Positions 35,891-44,906 of a DNA stretch of 64,000 bases are shown one piece after another. Source of the stretch: Lachnospiraceae bacterium (GTDB lineage Bacteria; Bacillota; Clostridia; Lachnospirales; Lachnospiraceae). The number at the start of each line of letters is the position of its first letter. The first letter of the stretch is position 1. Made by a program: the position numbers and the translations under genes. The notes under the pieces were generated by a model. The model did not search any database and was not told the origin of the DNA. It saw only the letters and a program-made list of their open reading frames with translations. The stretch covers positions 1 to 64,000 of the forward strand of contig JAFZNO010000013.1 of NCBI GenBank assembly GCA_017552985.1. Direction: 5' to 3'.

Positions 35891-38251
35891 TTACTCCAGA
35901 CCCCTCATGGCCAGCGCTTTCGTCTGCAATTCATTCAGCTTGTAATAGGTTCCCTTCTTCGCCATCAGTTCCTCATGGGTTCCGGACTCCGTCAGTCTCC
36001 CCTCATCCAACACGATCAGATGGGTTGCGTTGCGCAGCGTGGAGAGTCTGTGGGCGATGGAGATAACGGTTCTGCCCTTCTCCAGCCGCTCCAGCGACTT
36101 TTGGATCGCAAGCTCCGTCTCCGTATCCACGGCGGAAGTCGCCTCGTCCAGGATCAGGATCTTCGGATCAGCAAGGATTGCCCTGGCGATGGAAATTCTC
36201 TGTTTCTCGCCGCCGGAAAGAGATCTTCCGGAGGAACCAAGGATCGTGTCATATCCTTCCGGCATCTTGCAGATAAAGTCATGCGCGCTCGCCTGCATGG
36301 CCGCGGATATGATCTCCTGGCGCGTTGCGTCAGGCCGCGCGTACGCAATGTTCTCTGCCACCGTACCCATAAAGATGTAGGTCTCCTGGCTTACCATTGC
36401 CACGTTCTTCCGAAGCTCCTTAAAGCCATATTTCTTTACGTTCACGCCGTCCACCAGCACCTCTCCTTCCTCCACGTCATAGAGTCTGGAGATCAGGTTT
36501 ACCAGCGTGGATTTTCCCGCGCCGGACCTTCCCACGATGCCAAACACTTCGCCGGCATTCACGTGGAAGCTGATTTCCTTCAGGATCGGCTTATGCGGTT
36601 CATATCCAAACGTCACGTTCTTTAACTCAATTTCACCCTGCAGCTTCTCCGGGCGATAGGGATCCTTCACCTCGCGCACTTCCGGCACGGCGTCAATGAT
36701 CTCAAATAATCTCTGTCCGCAGTTCATGCAGTTCGTGTACCAGCGGATGATGTGCGACATGAACTCCAAGGGTCCCTTCATCTGACCAACGTAGCCAGAG
36801 AAGGTCAGCAAAAGTCCCAGGGAAATGTTCTGGGCGCCAAGGAAGCCGCCGTTCGGATTTCCCTGCGCCGCCGCCATAAATCCACTGATCATCAGCGCGC
36901 CGCCGACTGCCCACACCAGGAAGGAAATGGTATCCTCCACGGAATAGTACAGAGCAAAAAACTTGTTGTCATAATGTGCAAGATCCACCTCGGAATTCTG
37001 CACTCTCTTATTGTTCTTGCCAAAGCGTCCGATCTCCTGCTGTTCGCGGCCAAATGCCTTGACCACGCGGGCACCGGTCAGGTTCTCATTGATCTGGCTG
37101 TTCATGCGCCTGTTTGCGCGGTGACGCTTGCCGTAATAATGCCAAAGGTGCGGCAGCATGTTATAGCTCATGATGACAAGCACGGGCATCAAGATCACGC
37201 ACGCCAATGCCAAAATGGGATTCAGCACAAACATCACCACCGTGGTCACCACGAGGGTCAGCACGTTGATGAAAAAGTACGGAATGCCGTCAATGAAAAA
37301 GGACGAAATTTGCTCCGCATCGTCACAAACCCTGGTCATCAGACCGCCCGTCTGGCGTCTCGTAAAGAAGCTGATGGAGAGTCTCCCCATGGCCGTAAAG
37401 GTCTGGCTCTTGATGGTTCCCACCACGTGCGGCGCCACGTTCGCCGTCATCACGCCCTGCAAAATGCCAAAGAACTGGCCCAGCATCTTCGCCACGATCA
37501 TGGCGATCACGACCATCACAAGGGCCGTGACAAAGCTTCCCGCGGGGAGTCTCAAGAATTCCACGAATTCCGGATTCTTCGCCAGCACCTTGTCATACAG
37601 GATCGTACCGCTAAGGTAAGGCCACGCAAGGTTTAAGCCCACGTTGCCCAGATAGCAGAGCACCATCACGCACAGCTGCAGGCGGTACGGCTTAAAATAT
37701 CCCATGATGCGGAAAAGCACCGATCTCTTGTCGAGACACTTCGGGCAAACCTTTCGCTCCTGGTCGGGATACAGCATGCCACACTTCGGGCAAACCTCCT
37801 TGCCCTTTTCCACGTCAAGGTCTTCCTCCTTAATCTCTTCCTTGTCTTTGATCTTTTTCAGCAGGTCTGCCAGCTTGTGGAAGTATCCCTGCTTCGTATT
37901 GGAGAACTGACAGATAAAACGTTCCGCGCCATCGATCTCTCCCATCAGCACGCCCGTGCTGATCTGGCGAAGGACCGTCAGCTTCTCCACCTTATCCAGC
38001 GGATAGATCGTCAGCGCCGGCTTGCCCTCCAGCGCGATGTCCTTATGCAGGCCGCCGTAGCCGCCAAGCCGGAACTCTTCCTTCTCACGATACGGGTATG
38101 CCGCCACGAGAAGCTTCTCCTTCGTCAGCGCAACCACCGTATCCGCAAATCTGTACTCCAAGTCAAAATCCGCGATGGCGCCGAATAAAATTTCATCCTT
38201 CGGCACCCCATAATCTTTTGCAACTTCATAAAAACTTTCCGGTAATTTCAT
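35891..38251 (-). CDS. ABC exporter with N-terminal PH-like domain and zinc ribbon (2)
   Basis: The 786-residue protein has an N-terminal PH-like domain (about 25-135, with VVALTKEKLLVAAYPY and a final amphipathic helix), a zinc ribbon (Cys154, Cys157, Cys169, Cys172) and an exporter with GIVGRSGAGKST, LSGGEKQRISIARA and ILILDEATSAVD. The architecture matches the downstream exporter although sequence identity is low. It is the first gene of the three-gene module. Confidence 0.88.
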   Translation of the reverse strand: MKLPESFYEVAKDYGVPKDEILFGAIADFDLEYRFADTVVALTKEKLLVAAYPYREKEEFRLGGYGGLHKDIALEGKPALTIYPLDKVEKLTVLRQISTGVLMGEIDGAERFICQFSNTKQGYFHKLADLLKKIKDKEEIKEEDLDVEKGKEVCPKCGMLYPDQERKVCPKCLDKRSVLFRIMGYFKPYRLQLCVMVLCYLGNVGLNLAWPYLSGTILYDKVLAKNPEFVEFLRLPAGSFVTALVMVVIAMIVAKMLGQFFGILQGVMTANVAPHVVGTIKSQTFTAMGRLSISFFTRRQTGGLMTRVCDDAEQISSFFIDGIPYFFINVLTLVVTTVVMFVLNPILALACVILMPVLVIMSYNMLPHLWHYYGKRHRANRRMNSQINENLTGARVVKAFGREQQEIGRFGKNNKRVQNSEVDLAHYDNKFFALYYSVEDTISFLVWAVGGALMISGFMAAAQGNPNGGFLGAQNISLGLLLTFSGYVGQMKGPLEFMSHIIRWYTNCMNCGQRLFEIIDAVPEVREVKDPYRPEKLQGEIELKNVTFGYEPHKPILKEISFHVNAGEVFGIVGRSGAGKSTLVNLISRLYDVEEGEVLVDGVNVKKYGFKELRKNVAMVSQETYIFMGTVAENIAYARPDATRQEIISAAMQASAHDFICKMPEGYDTILGSSGRSLSGGEKQRISIARAILADPKILILDEATSAVDTETELAIQKSLERLEKGRTVISIAHRLSTLRNATHLIVLDEGRLTESGTHEELMAKKGTYYKLNELQTKALAMRGLE

Positions 38252-38271
38252 TTTGTCTCACTTCACTTTCC

Positions 38272-38291
38272 AACGCGTCTAATGACGCGTT
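38272..38291. terminator. Small perfect hairpin between SGNH hydrolase and exporter genes
   Basis: AACGCGTC (38272..38279) pairs with GACGCGTT (38284..38291) around TAAT. On plus it is followed by TTTT. On minus, the direction of the genes, there is no T run, so termination efficiency is doubtful. Confidence 0.4.
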
Positions 38292-38297
38292 TTCACC

Positions 38298-39299
38298 TTA
38301 AAACCCAATTTCCCGGATTGCCTCCACCAGGTTTCTTCCATAGTTTTCCGTCCCTAGGCAATTCGGATGCAGGTTGTCCAAATAGTATTCTTTCAGATGG
38401 GGCACAAGCGTGAACCCATCCACTACGGTTACGTTCTTGTAGCTACCCGCGATTTTCTTGACATTCTCGCAGAAGCTCACAAATTTCTCATAGCCTTCCG
38501 GCTGATCGCCGCGCCAGATCGGAGAAATGCACAGGATCGGGATTTCGTTGCCATAAATGCCGGTCAAGGTTTCATAATACTCCTCCACGTCCGTCATGGT
38601 CTCCGATCCGTACTGATTCGTTCCAAGCGCAACGATGATCTTGTCGGGCTGATATCCGTCCATCTTCATCAGGGATTTCTTGTCATAGACGTAGCCGCCG
38701 ATGCCCTGATTGACAATGTCATAATTCAGGATTCTGTTCGCAACGGTGACGTAGGTCTGACCGGAGCGAAGCGGACCAAACCCCTGGGTGATGGAATCCC
38801 CAAGCCACAGCACCTTCTCGTTCTTTGCAGGTCTCTCCGCAGGCGCATTCACCTCAAAATTACGCACGACTACGGTAGCATCCGCAGGCAGATAAATCAC
38901 CACGGACTTTTTGCCCTTAGGAAGCTCCCACTCGATCCTTCCCTCCTTCGGAAGATTCCATCCGGGAAATCCCTTCGAGAAATCAGGCTCAGGCATCCCC
39001 TCTTTCATGAAGTCCATCACGTAAGCGATCTTCGTGATCTGCCCGTCCACCTGAAGTTCAAAGGAATCCGGCGAACCCATCCAAATGATCTTGAAATCAA
39101 AAGAAACCTTCGTGGCCTCCGTGTTCAGCTCGATCGTCTTCGACGTGGATGCCATGCATCTGTCATACCAGAAATCAAATGCGCCCTGAAAGTAATCCAT
39201 CTGCGCCTTCGTATACTGGAACGCCTGCAAATAGCCGTCCTCCGTCTCCTCAAAACTATATGCTCCAAAATAATATTTCTTTAACTCTTCATTGGTCAT
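38298..39299 (-). CDS. SGNH/GDSL-type esterase with N-terminal beta domain
   Basis: The 333-residue protein has an N-terminal beta-rich domain (about 1-155) and a C-terminal SGNH hydrolase. The nucleophile block is LWLGDSITQG (Ser169), then IGGYVYD, ALGTNQYG (Gly/Asn) and DNLHPN (Asp and His). This layout resembles carbohydrate esterases. No signal peptide, so it is probably cytoplasmic. The start at 39299 was picked for the AAGGATC/GGGGGG stretch upstream. Confidence 0.85.
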   Translation of the reverse strand: MTNEELKKYYFGAYSFEETEDGYLQAFQYTKAQMDYFQGAFDFWYDRCMASTSKTIELNTEATKVSFDFKIIWMGSPDSFELQVDGQITKIAYVMDFMKEGMPEPDFSKGFPGWNLPKEGRIEWELPKGKKSVVIYLPADATVVVRNFEVNAPAERPAKNEKVLWLGDSITQGFGPLRSGQTYVTVANRILNYDIVNQGIGGYVYDKKSLMKMDGYQPDKIIVALGTNQYGSETMTDVEEYYETLTGIYGNEIPILCISPIWRGDQPEGYEKFVSFCENVKKIAGSYKNVTVVDGFTLVPHLKEYYLDNLHPNCLGTENYGRNLVEAIREIGF

Positions 39300-39348
39300 G
39301 ATCCTTGTCCCCCCTAATCTCATAGTGGCATAAACCCTTAAAAGGTTA

Positions 39349-40731
39349 TTATAACGTTAACGGAATTTTCTCACCAACCATATTTTTCCCTAACGCCTTG
39401 TTTTTTGCCATTCCTGCAGGTGCGTTTTGCATCACAAATTCCGTCACCTTGTCTGCCTCTTCCCTTTCGAACGGAAAGACCCTGTGAAAAGCCTTGTGGT
39501 AGATCAGCAAAGACCAATATACCTCATATCCGCCAAGGTCATACTCTTCCTTTGTCGGGAAGTAGGAAAGGATGCCGTTCGCATAGCCGTTTAGGTAAAA
39601 GAATTCATCCTTAAGACCCTCAGCAACTTCCAAGGCAAACTCCGTCATGAGCTCATATGCCATGCCGCACAGACAAAACCGCGCGATCCGGAAATACTGG
39701 ACTTCCGCCTTCTCTTCCTGTACGGATATGCCCTGTGCGTGTAGTCTCGAAAGCTCCGCAAGCCAATCAGTGCCATCAATCCGGCACTTCTCCTTTGCTT
39801 CCGCAGCGATCTCCTTTGCCCGCTCCATGGATGGAAGAACGCTTCGCAGCGTCAATTCCTTGGAGTACGCCTGAAGGGCCGATCCTTCGTTTGCGTTCGC
39901 ATTTTCGCCGGAAGTCTCCGGATTTCTTTCCGCAATTGCCTTTTCCACGCTCTTGTATAGTTCTTCCGCCATCATCGCCAGCGCGTTTTCCGCCCTGACA
40001 AACTTCGGCCCCTGCGCATCCACCGGCGTATTCCCAGAGCAAAAATATTTCGGTGCGACGTTACCCGCTGCGCCCTGGATCATCATCACCGGGCAACCAT
40101 ACGTTTCCGTAAGCACTTCCCTGACGTCCCCGAAATAATCCGGCGAAACCAGGTAGTTGTCTGCCTTCAAAACGTTTCCATGGGCCGTAACGCGAAGGAT
40201 CATCAACCTTCTTTCTTCCTGATCCCCAAAGGCTTCCAGGATGCCGACCCTGTCGTCCAGGGCATCGTTCCCAGCGCGCCTGTTGACGCCAATCTGCGCC
40301 CTTCCGTTCTCGCATCGCACTTTCACCCATTCCATGCCATCCAATGCCATTTTCGCCGCAGAAAGCACTTTTTTGCACGCAAAGTCAAAATACCCTTCCG
40401 CCGCCTCGGCCTCTGGAGCTGCATGGGTGTGGGAAAAACAAACCATGACCTTTTCCCGGGATACGCCGAGCTCTGTGCCAACCTGATCCCGCAGCGCATT
40501 CGTAAGTTCCGTCGTAAATCCAATGCTGTCGATCGCGATCAAGACACAGCGCTCTAATAACGTTCCTGCCTCCTCGCCGGATTTTCCGGACCATTCCTCC
40601 CAGACGGATACCTGCGCAAGCAATGGTTTCAACACACCCCTGGACATATCGTCCTCCCGGTAAAATCCCACCAAGGGAACTGGCCGCTCCGGCGTTATCT
40701 CCTCTTCACAAAACCCTAATCGTAAACTCAC
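39349..40731 (-). CDS. Neutral/alkaline ceramidase-like amidohydrolase domain protein
   Basis: The 460-residue protein resembles the N-terminal domain of neutral/alkaline non-lysosomal ceramidases: RLGFCEEEITPERPVPLVGF at the start, VMVCFSHTHAAPEAEA (metal-binding His residues) and MMIQGAAGNVAPKYF. Without a signal peptide or the C-terminal ceramidase domain, a lipid substrate is uncertain; it may act on another amide. It starts with GTG. It lies 49 bp upstream of the SGNH esterase gene. Confidence 0.75.
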   Translation of the reverse strand: MSLRLGFCEEEITPERPVPLVGFYREDDMSRGVLKPLLAQVSVWEEWSGKSGEEAGTLLERCVLIAIDSIGFTTELTNALRDQVGTELGVSREKVMVCFSHTHAAPEAEAAEGYFDFACKKVLSAAKMALDGMEWVKVRCENGRAQIGVNRRAGNDALDDRVGILEAFGDQEERRLMILRVTAHGNVLKADNYLVSPDYFGDVREVLTETYGCPVMMIQGAAGNVAPKYFCSGNTPVDAQGPKFVRAENALAMMAEELYKSVEKAIAERNPETSGENANANEGSALQAYSKELTLRSVLPSMERAKEIAAEAKEKCRIDGTDWLAELSRLHAQGISVQEEKAEVQYFRIARFCLCGMAYELMTEFALEVAEGLKDEFFYLNGYANGILSYFPTKEEYDLGGYEVYWSLLIYHKAFHRVFPFEREEADKVTEFVMQNAPAGMAKNKALGKNMVGEKIPLTL

Positions 40732-40751
40732 TTCCAGCTCACTCCCTCACG

Positions 40752-41153
40752 TCAGCATTTCATAAATCCGCAGCACCCAAGCTCCGAAAACTCCCGGAAG
40801 CCCATCGCCTGATAAAATGCGATCGTCTTCGGCGTATTGTCCGTTGCAAGCTCCACCTGCCGTACGTGACCATAGCGCTCCAGCACTGCCTTAAGGAGCG
40901 CCGAGCCAACGCCTTTCCTCTGATGCTCCGGGAATACCAGGATATCCTGGATGAACACGATGGTCGCGCCGTCACCCACCACGCGGATGATCCCCAAGAG
41001 CTCCTCCTTTTCATATGCCGCCAGCGTCAGCAGCGAATTCCCGTAGCCTTCCCGAAGCGCCTCCGGATCCTGGGTATAAGCTATCCAGCCCACCTCTGCG
41101 TAAAGCTTTAATATCTCTTCTTCGTTATACTTTTGATACTCTTTGATCTCCAT
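40752..41153 (-). CDS. GNAT family N-acetyltransferase
   Basis: The 133-residue protein is a single GNAT domain. It has IQDILVFPEHQRKGVGSALL (acetyl-CoA pyrophosphate loop, Q/R-x-x-G-x-G/A) and a late TIAFYQAMGFREF. The substrate is unknown. It is three bp after the phosphoesterase stop, so co-transcribed. Confidence 0.9.
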   Translation of the reverse strand: MEIKEYQKYNEEEILKLYAEVGWIAYTQDPEALREGYGNSLLTLAAYEKEELLGIIRVVGDGATIVFIQDILVFPEHQRKGVGSALLKAVLERYGHVRQVELATDNTPKTIAFYQAMGFREFSELGCCGFMKC

Positions 41154-41156
41154 TTT

Positions 41157-42098
41157 TCATTCCTTCGCTATCCATGCTTCGTATGCCTTTTCCCAGGTCT
41201 CGACGGTGAAGGGTCTTTGATGGTCGCCCATTTCATTCGCAAACGCATCCGCAAACCATAAGAAAAACATTAGGTGCTCCCTTGCCGTCAGAAGCTCTTG
41301 GAAAATCACCTTGCTCCATACGTTTGCTTCCGCGTACTGCGTCGTCTTCTTGACCTCCTCCACGTAATCCGCCATGGAAAAAGGCACCCGGATCTCCTCC
41401 AGACGAATTTCCCCATCCTCCGTGACCGTTAGGATCGAGTACGGCAAACTATCCTTAATGGCATCCAGCGGCAGTCCGCAGGAGCCTGGATTGACCAGCA
41501 GTACGTTCCTGTCACTCGCCTTGTAGCTCCACTGCACGTGGCTGTGTCCGAAGACGTAAACCCCGTCTTCCAGTGCCGTCACTCTGGCATGGAAATCCTC
41601 GTCCGCATCCAAGATGGCATGCACGTCCTTCTGTACGATTTCAGGCGTCGCCTGCACGTTCTCATACTTTTCCGAAAAGATTCCCGGGCCAAAATGCGGG
41701 AATTCATACTCCCCGATAAAAGCATCCGAGGAATGCGCCACGTGGATCTTCACGCCATTGCACTCAAACTCCGTCACCTGGGGCAACGACAATACGTAAT
41801 TCAAATTCTCTTCGCGAACGTTCCGGAAATTCCAATAGGAAATCTGCATCTGTCCATCCGTCCATTTGCTTTGATCCTTCCCGATCAGATTCTCCAAATA
41901 CCGTTCTTCATTTCCGCGAATGACATGCTTTCCCTGAAACTCTTTTAACGCCATGATGCACTCGTTTGGCCAAGGCCCGCTCAGGCAATAATCTCCCGCG
42001 GCGATGAAGTCATCCACGCCGCGGCGCTTCGCATCTTCGAGCACCGCTTTCATTGCCGGGTAATTCCCATGTACGTCCGATAAAACTGCAAATCTCAT
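41157..42098 (-). CDS. Calcineurin-like metallophosphoesterase
   Basis: The 313-residue protein starts MRFAVLSDVHGNYPAMKAVL with the DxH motif (D8, H10), then AAGDYCLSGPWPNE (GD), VIRGNEERYL (GNxE, where many members have GNHD), and VFGHSHVQW (GHxH). The fold is the YfcE/MJ0936-like phosphodiesterase type. About 60 extra C-terminal residues are helical. The start at 42098 has GGGAG 8 nt upstream. Substrate unknown. Confidence 0.87.
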   Translation of the reverse strand: MRFAVLSDVHGNYPAMKAVLEDAKRRGVDDFIAAGDYCLSGPWPNECIMALKEFQGKHVIRGNEERYLENLIGKDQSKWTDGQMQISYWNFRNVREENLNYVLSLPQVTEFECNGVKIHVAHSSDAFIGEYEFPHFGPGIFSEKYENVQATPEIVQKDVHAILDADEDFHARVTALEDGVYVFGHSHVQWSYKASDRNVLLVNPGSCGLPLDAIKDSLPYSILTVTEDGEIRLEEIRVPFSMADYVEEVKKTTQYAEANVWSKVIFQELLTAREHLMFFLWFADAFANEMGDHQRPFTVETWEKAYEAWIAKE

Positions 42099-42111
42099 GC
42101 TGATAACTCCC

Positions 42112-42912
42112 TTATGCCTTATTCTCCGTTGCCATTCCACTCGCCACAAACATGCCGTATTCCTTCGGCACCGAAAGCACGCCGTCCGTCGCATGCTTTG
42201 CGAGTACCTCCAACATGGTTTCCCTTGGAACCTGCCGAAGCTGGGACATTCCCGTTAAGGAGTATACGTAGTCTGCCATGTCCTCCAAATTCGTTACGGC
42301 CAAAGAATCCTCGTAGTCATATCGCGTAACGTTTGCGAATGCTTTTGAGAGGCTGTCTGCGCCATTTTGCAGCGTAAACGCCCGGTTCGTATGGACATCA
42401 AAGCCATATTCTCCAAACAATCCTCCAATATACTCCATGATCCCGTTCTCACCGTAGGTCGCGCAATAGAACTTACCGTCTGCTTTCAGCACCCTGCGGA
42501 CCTCCCTTAGTCCCTGAAAAAGATCCGGCACGTGATACAGCATCATGTTTGCGATCACGACGTCGAAAGTATTGCTTTCATAGGGGATGTTTTGGATGTC
42601 AACAACCTCGTAATGAATGCCTTCCACTCCCCGCAAAGTCTCTTTCGTCTTTTCCAGCATGCCCTCCGAAAAATCAGAGAGGATCAATTTTGAACACTTT
42701 TGGATCAGGTCATTTTTCCCTACCCACATGCTGCCGGTACCGCATCCGAGCTCCAGCACGGTCATTCCTTCCTTGATCTCATAATGGGACGTGATCCAAT
42801 TTCCAAACCCCTGTTTATTGGTCGAATACTTGTCATGAATCGATATGCGCGTATTCAGATTGCCTGAATTTTGATACTGTGCTTCCACTGATGCCTTGTC
42901 ATTGATTCCCAT
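42112..42912 (-). CDS. Class I SAM-dependent methyltransferase
   Basis: The 266-residue protein has the SAM motif TVLELGCGTGSM, then LSDFSEGML (motif II acid) and FDVVIANMMLYHVPD. It is a small-molecule type of methyltransferase; the acceptor is not known. The start at 42912 uses GAGGAAAG. It ends 13 bp before the phosphoesterase gene. Confidence 0.88.
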   Translation of the reverse strand: MGINDKASVEAQYQNSGNLNTRISIHDKYSTNKQGFGNWITSHYEIKEGMTVLELGCGTGSMWVGKNDLIQKCSKLILSDFSEGMLEKTKETLRGVEGIHYEVVDIQNIPYESNTFDVVIANMMLYHVPDLFQGLREVRRVLKADGKFYCATYGENGIMEYIGGLFGEYGFDVHTNRAFTLQNGADSLSKAFANVTRYDYEDSLAVTNLEDMADYVYSLTGMSQLRQVPRETMLEVLAKHATDGVLSVPKEYGMFVASGMATENKA

Positions 42913-42981
42913 GTTGTTTCTTTCCTCTCGCATAAAATTTTTTAATCGATTATTGCCAAATGACGTTTCATCTGCCCTTCG

Positions 42982-43989
42982 TTACTGCGGACAGTTCTCC
43001 TTCAGCCAATTCATTGCCCGCTCCGGCCAGCCCTCCATGATCATGCCAATGCCATCCGCGAAGCCATGCCAGCCCTCCGGCCCCAACTCTAACTTGCATG
43101 GGATCTTCGCCTCCTCCAGTGCTTTGACAAGCCTCTTGGAATGCTCCGGGTTACACACGTTATCCCCTTCCATGGTCACAACGTACGCAGGCGGAAAGCC
43201 TTCCACGTGCTCCGGAATCTCAAAGCAACCGTTACAAGCTTCCTCCATGGAACAACCAACGGTTTCCACGGCACACTCTTCCATTTCGTTTTCATCCTCC
43301 CATTCTTCAAAATCTCTGAGAATGCGATAAGAAGTCGCGGAGTAAATGGGAAAGCACCCGCAGGGCTTTGCTTTCGCGTATTTCCGATATCCTATCTCTG
43401 AATTCCACAGGCATACGATATATCCGCCGGAAGAGAACCCACAAGTGACGTACTTTGCGGGATCCACATGAAATAGATCTTTTTTCGCCTCTATGATCTC
43501 AAAGGCTCTGGCCACGTCGCCCATGGCCACCAACGCCCCCTCGTCCACGTCAACCTGATAGGTCAGGATCACGACGTGATACCCCAGCTCATTAAACGTA
43601 CAGGCAACCGGCCAGCCTTCCGTCAGATTCCACACGTTGACTAGTCCGCCTCCCGGCACCAAAAAGATAAAGGGCCTATCATTTGCCAAGGCGTCATCCG
43701 AAGGGAAAAAGACAATGTGTGCGCTCTCCTTCTCCGGATCTCCCTCGCATTCCTTCGGGTCATAAAGTTTAAAGCAATACTCCCCCTTCGCTGCCACCTC
43801 CAACAATCTTTGGAATCCTCTTTCCAGATTCTTCCAACCCATCTTGTCAGCGATCTCCTGAAGCGTCCAAGTATAATACTCCTCCTGGGTAAGATCCATC
43901 TTACGGATGGCATCCTTTGCAACCTCAGAAATCAATGGATTCTCCAGCAGCTCCTTCAGTGTCTTATCTTTTAAGCTTTCCTTTGTCAT
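42982..43989 (-). CDS. Alpha/beta hydrolase (HSL-like esterase)
   Basis: The 335-residue protein has FIFLVPGGGLVNVW (oxyanion-hole GGG), the nucleophile elbow CGFSSGGYIVCLWN, and a late GPEGWHGFADG with the catalytic His. It resembles BD-FAE/hormone-sensitive-lipase-type esterases, possibly acting on acetylated sugars. An acidic, cysteine-rich loop (about 219-240) is unusual. GGGGAGG precedes the ATG. Confidence 0.85.
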   Translation of the reverse strand: MTKESLKDKTLKELLENPLISEVAKDAIRKMDLTQEEYYTWTLQEIADKMGWKNLERGFQRLLEVAAKGEYCFKLYDPKECEGDPEKESAHIVFFPSDDALANDRPFIFLVPGGGLVNVWNLTEGWPVACTFNELGYHVVILTYQVDVDEGALVAMGDVARAFEIIEAKKDLFHVDPAKYVTCGFSSGGYIVCLWNSEIGYRKYAKAKPCGCFPIYSATSYRILRDFEEWEDENEMEECAVETVGCSMEEACNGCFEIPEHVEGFPPAYVVTMEGDNVCNPEHSKRLVKALEEAKIPCKLELGPEGWHGFADGIGMIMEGWPERAMNWLKENCPQ

Positions 43990-44051
43990 TTTTTCTTCTC
44001 CTCCCCAATTTCATTCTTCCGTCCGAAACTCCTCTGCCATCACGGCATTCT

Positions 44052-44828
44052 TCAATGTGTTCTGCAGGTTCTCGCCACTTCATATGCCACGTATTCATGC
44101 GAAAGCTCATAGCCCAGCTTCTCAGCGAGATGAACGGAATTCATGTCGTGCGCGTCCCAGCTGGGATATAGCCCTTCCTCCAAACAATTCAGGATTAGCG
44201 CGCTACAACAGATCGTCGCCAGGCCCTTACGCCTTTCCTCCGGTACGGTATCGACTTCAATCTCGATGCCTCCCCGATAACTTGTGTAGGAGGACGCACC
44301 TGAAACGATCCTTCCGTTCTTTAGGATGACTACGCCGCGTCCCCATTCCAGAAATTTCTCCTTGCTCTCAAAGGATGAGACAAAGTCTCTGGTCACGGGA
44401 TCCTGCATACAGAGGTCATACGTGTCTCCATCAATTGTTTTCATCTCATATCCGATGATACCAAACTCTTTGGAAAAACGCGCCCTTTGATCCAATAAGT
44501 ACCGAATGTTAAACTGCGTGTCCTTCTTGATCGCATATCTTGTGATCCTCTTGGAATCTGGAAAGCACTCCTCGATCACCGCCGACCACGCTTCATTTTG
44601 CGGTGTCATGATGATAAAGCCCTTTGGCTTTTCCGCCACAAGCTCCTTGTCGGGCTCGCCTGCATAAAATGCAAAACAGCCCACAAACGCCATGGCCGAC
44701 TTTGGCCGTTCCAGATCCGTCACAAACACCTTTCCCATCACCTTCTGCAGGCAGGAGTAAACAAGAGTCTCCTCCCAGCCCTCAAAAAGCTCTTTTACCT
44801 TTTCCGTGTTTTCTAAAACATAAATCAT
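44052..44828 (-). CDS. GNAT family N-acetyltransferase, two-part
   Basis: The 258-residue protein has an N-terminal half starting IYVLENTEKVKELFEGWEET and a C-terminal GNAT domain with IEVDTVPEERRKGLATICC (acetyl-CoA loop) and HLAEKLGYELSHEYVAYEV. The start at 44828 follows the usual start of related proteins; GGAGG is 12 nt upstream, so it is moderately certain. The substrate is unknown. Confidence 0.8.
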   Translation of the reverse strand: MIYVLENTEKVKELFEGWEETLVYSCLQKVMGKVFVTDLERPKSAMAFVGCFAFYAGEPDKELVAEKPKGFIIMTPQNEAWSAVIEECFPDSKRITRYAIKKDTQFNIRYLLDQRARFSKEFGIIGYEMKTIDGDTYDLCMQDPVTRDFVSSFESKEKFLEWGRGVVILKNGRIVSGASSYTSYRGGIEIEVDTVPEERRKGLATICCSALILNCLEEGLYPSWDAHDMNSVHLAEKLGYELSHEYVAYEVARTCRTH

Positions 44829-44906
44829 TATTTCAAGCATCCTCCAATCATCGTGGACGATAACGGATTTCATGTTTCTGCGCTGGAAATCCAATCCGCT
44901 GATTCG

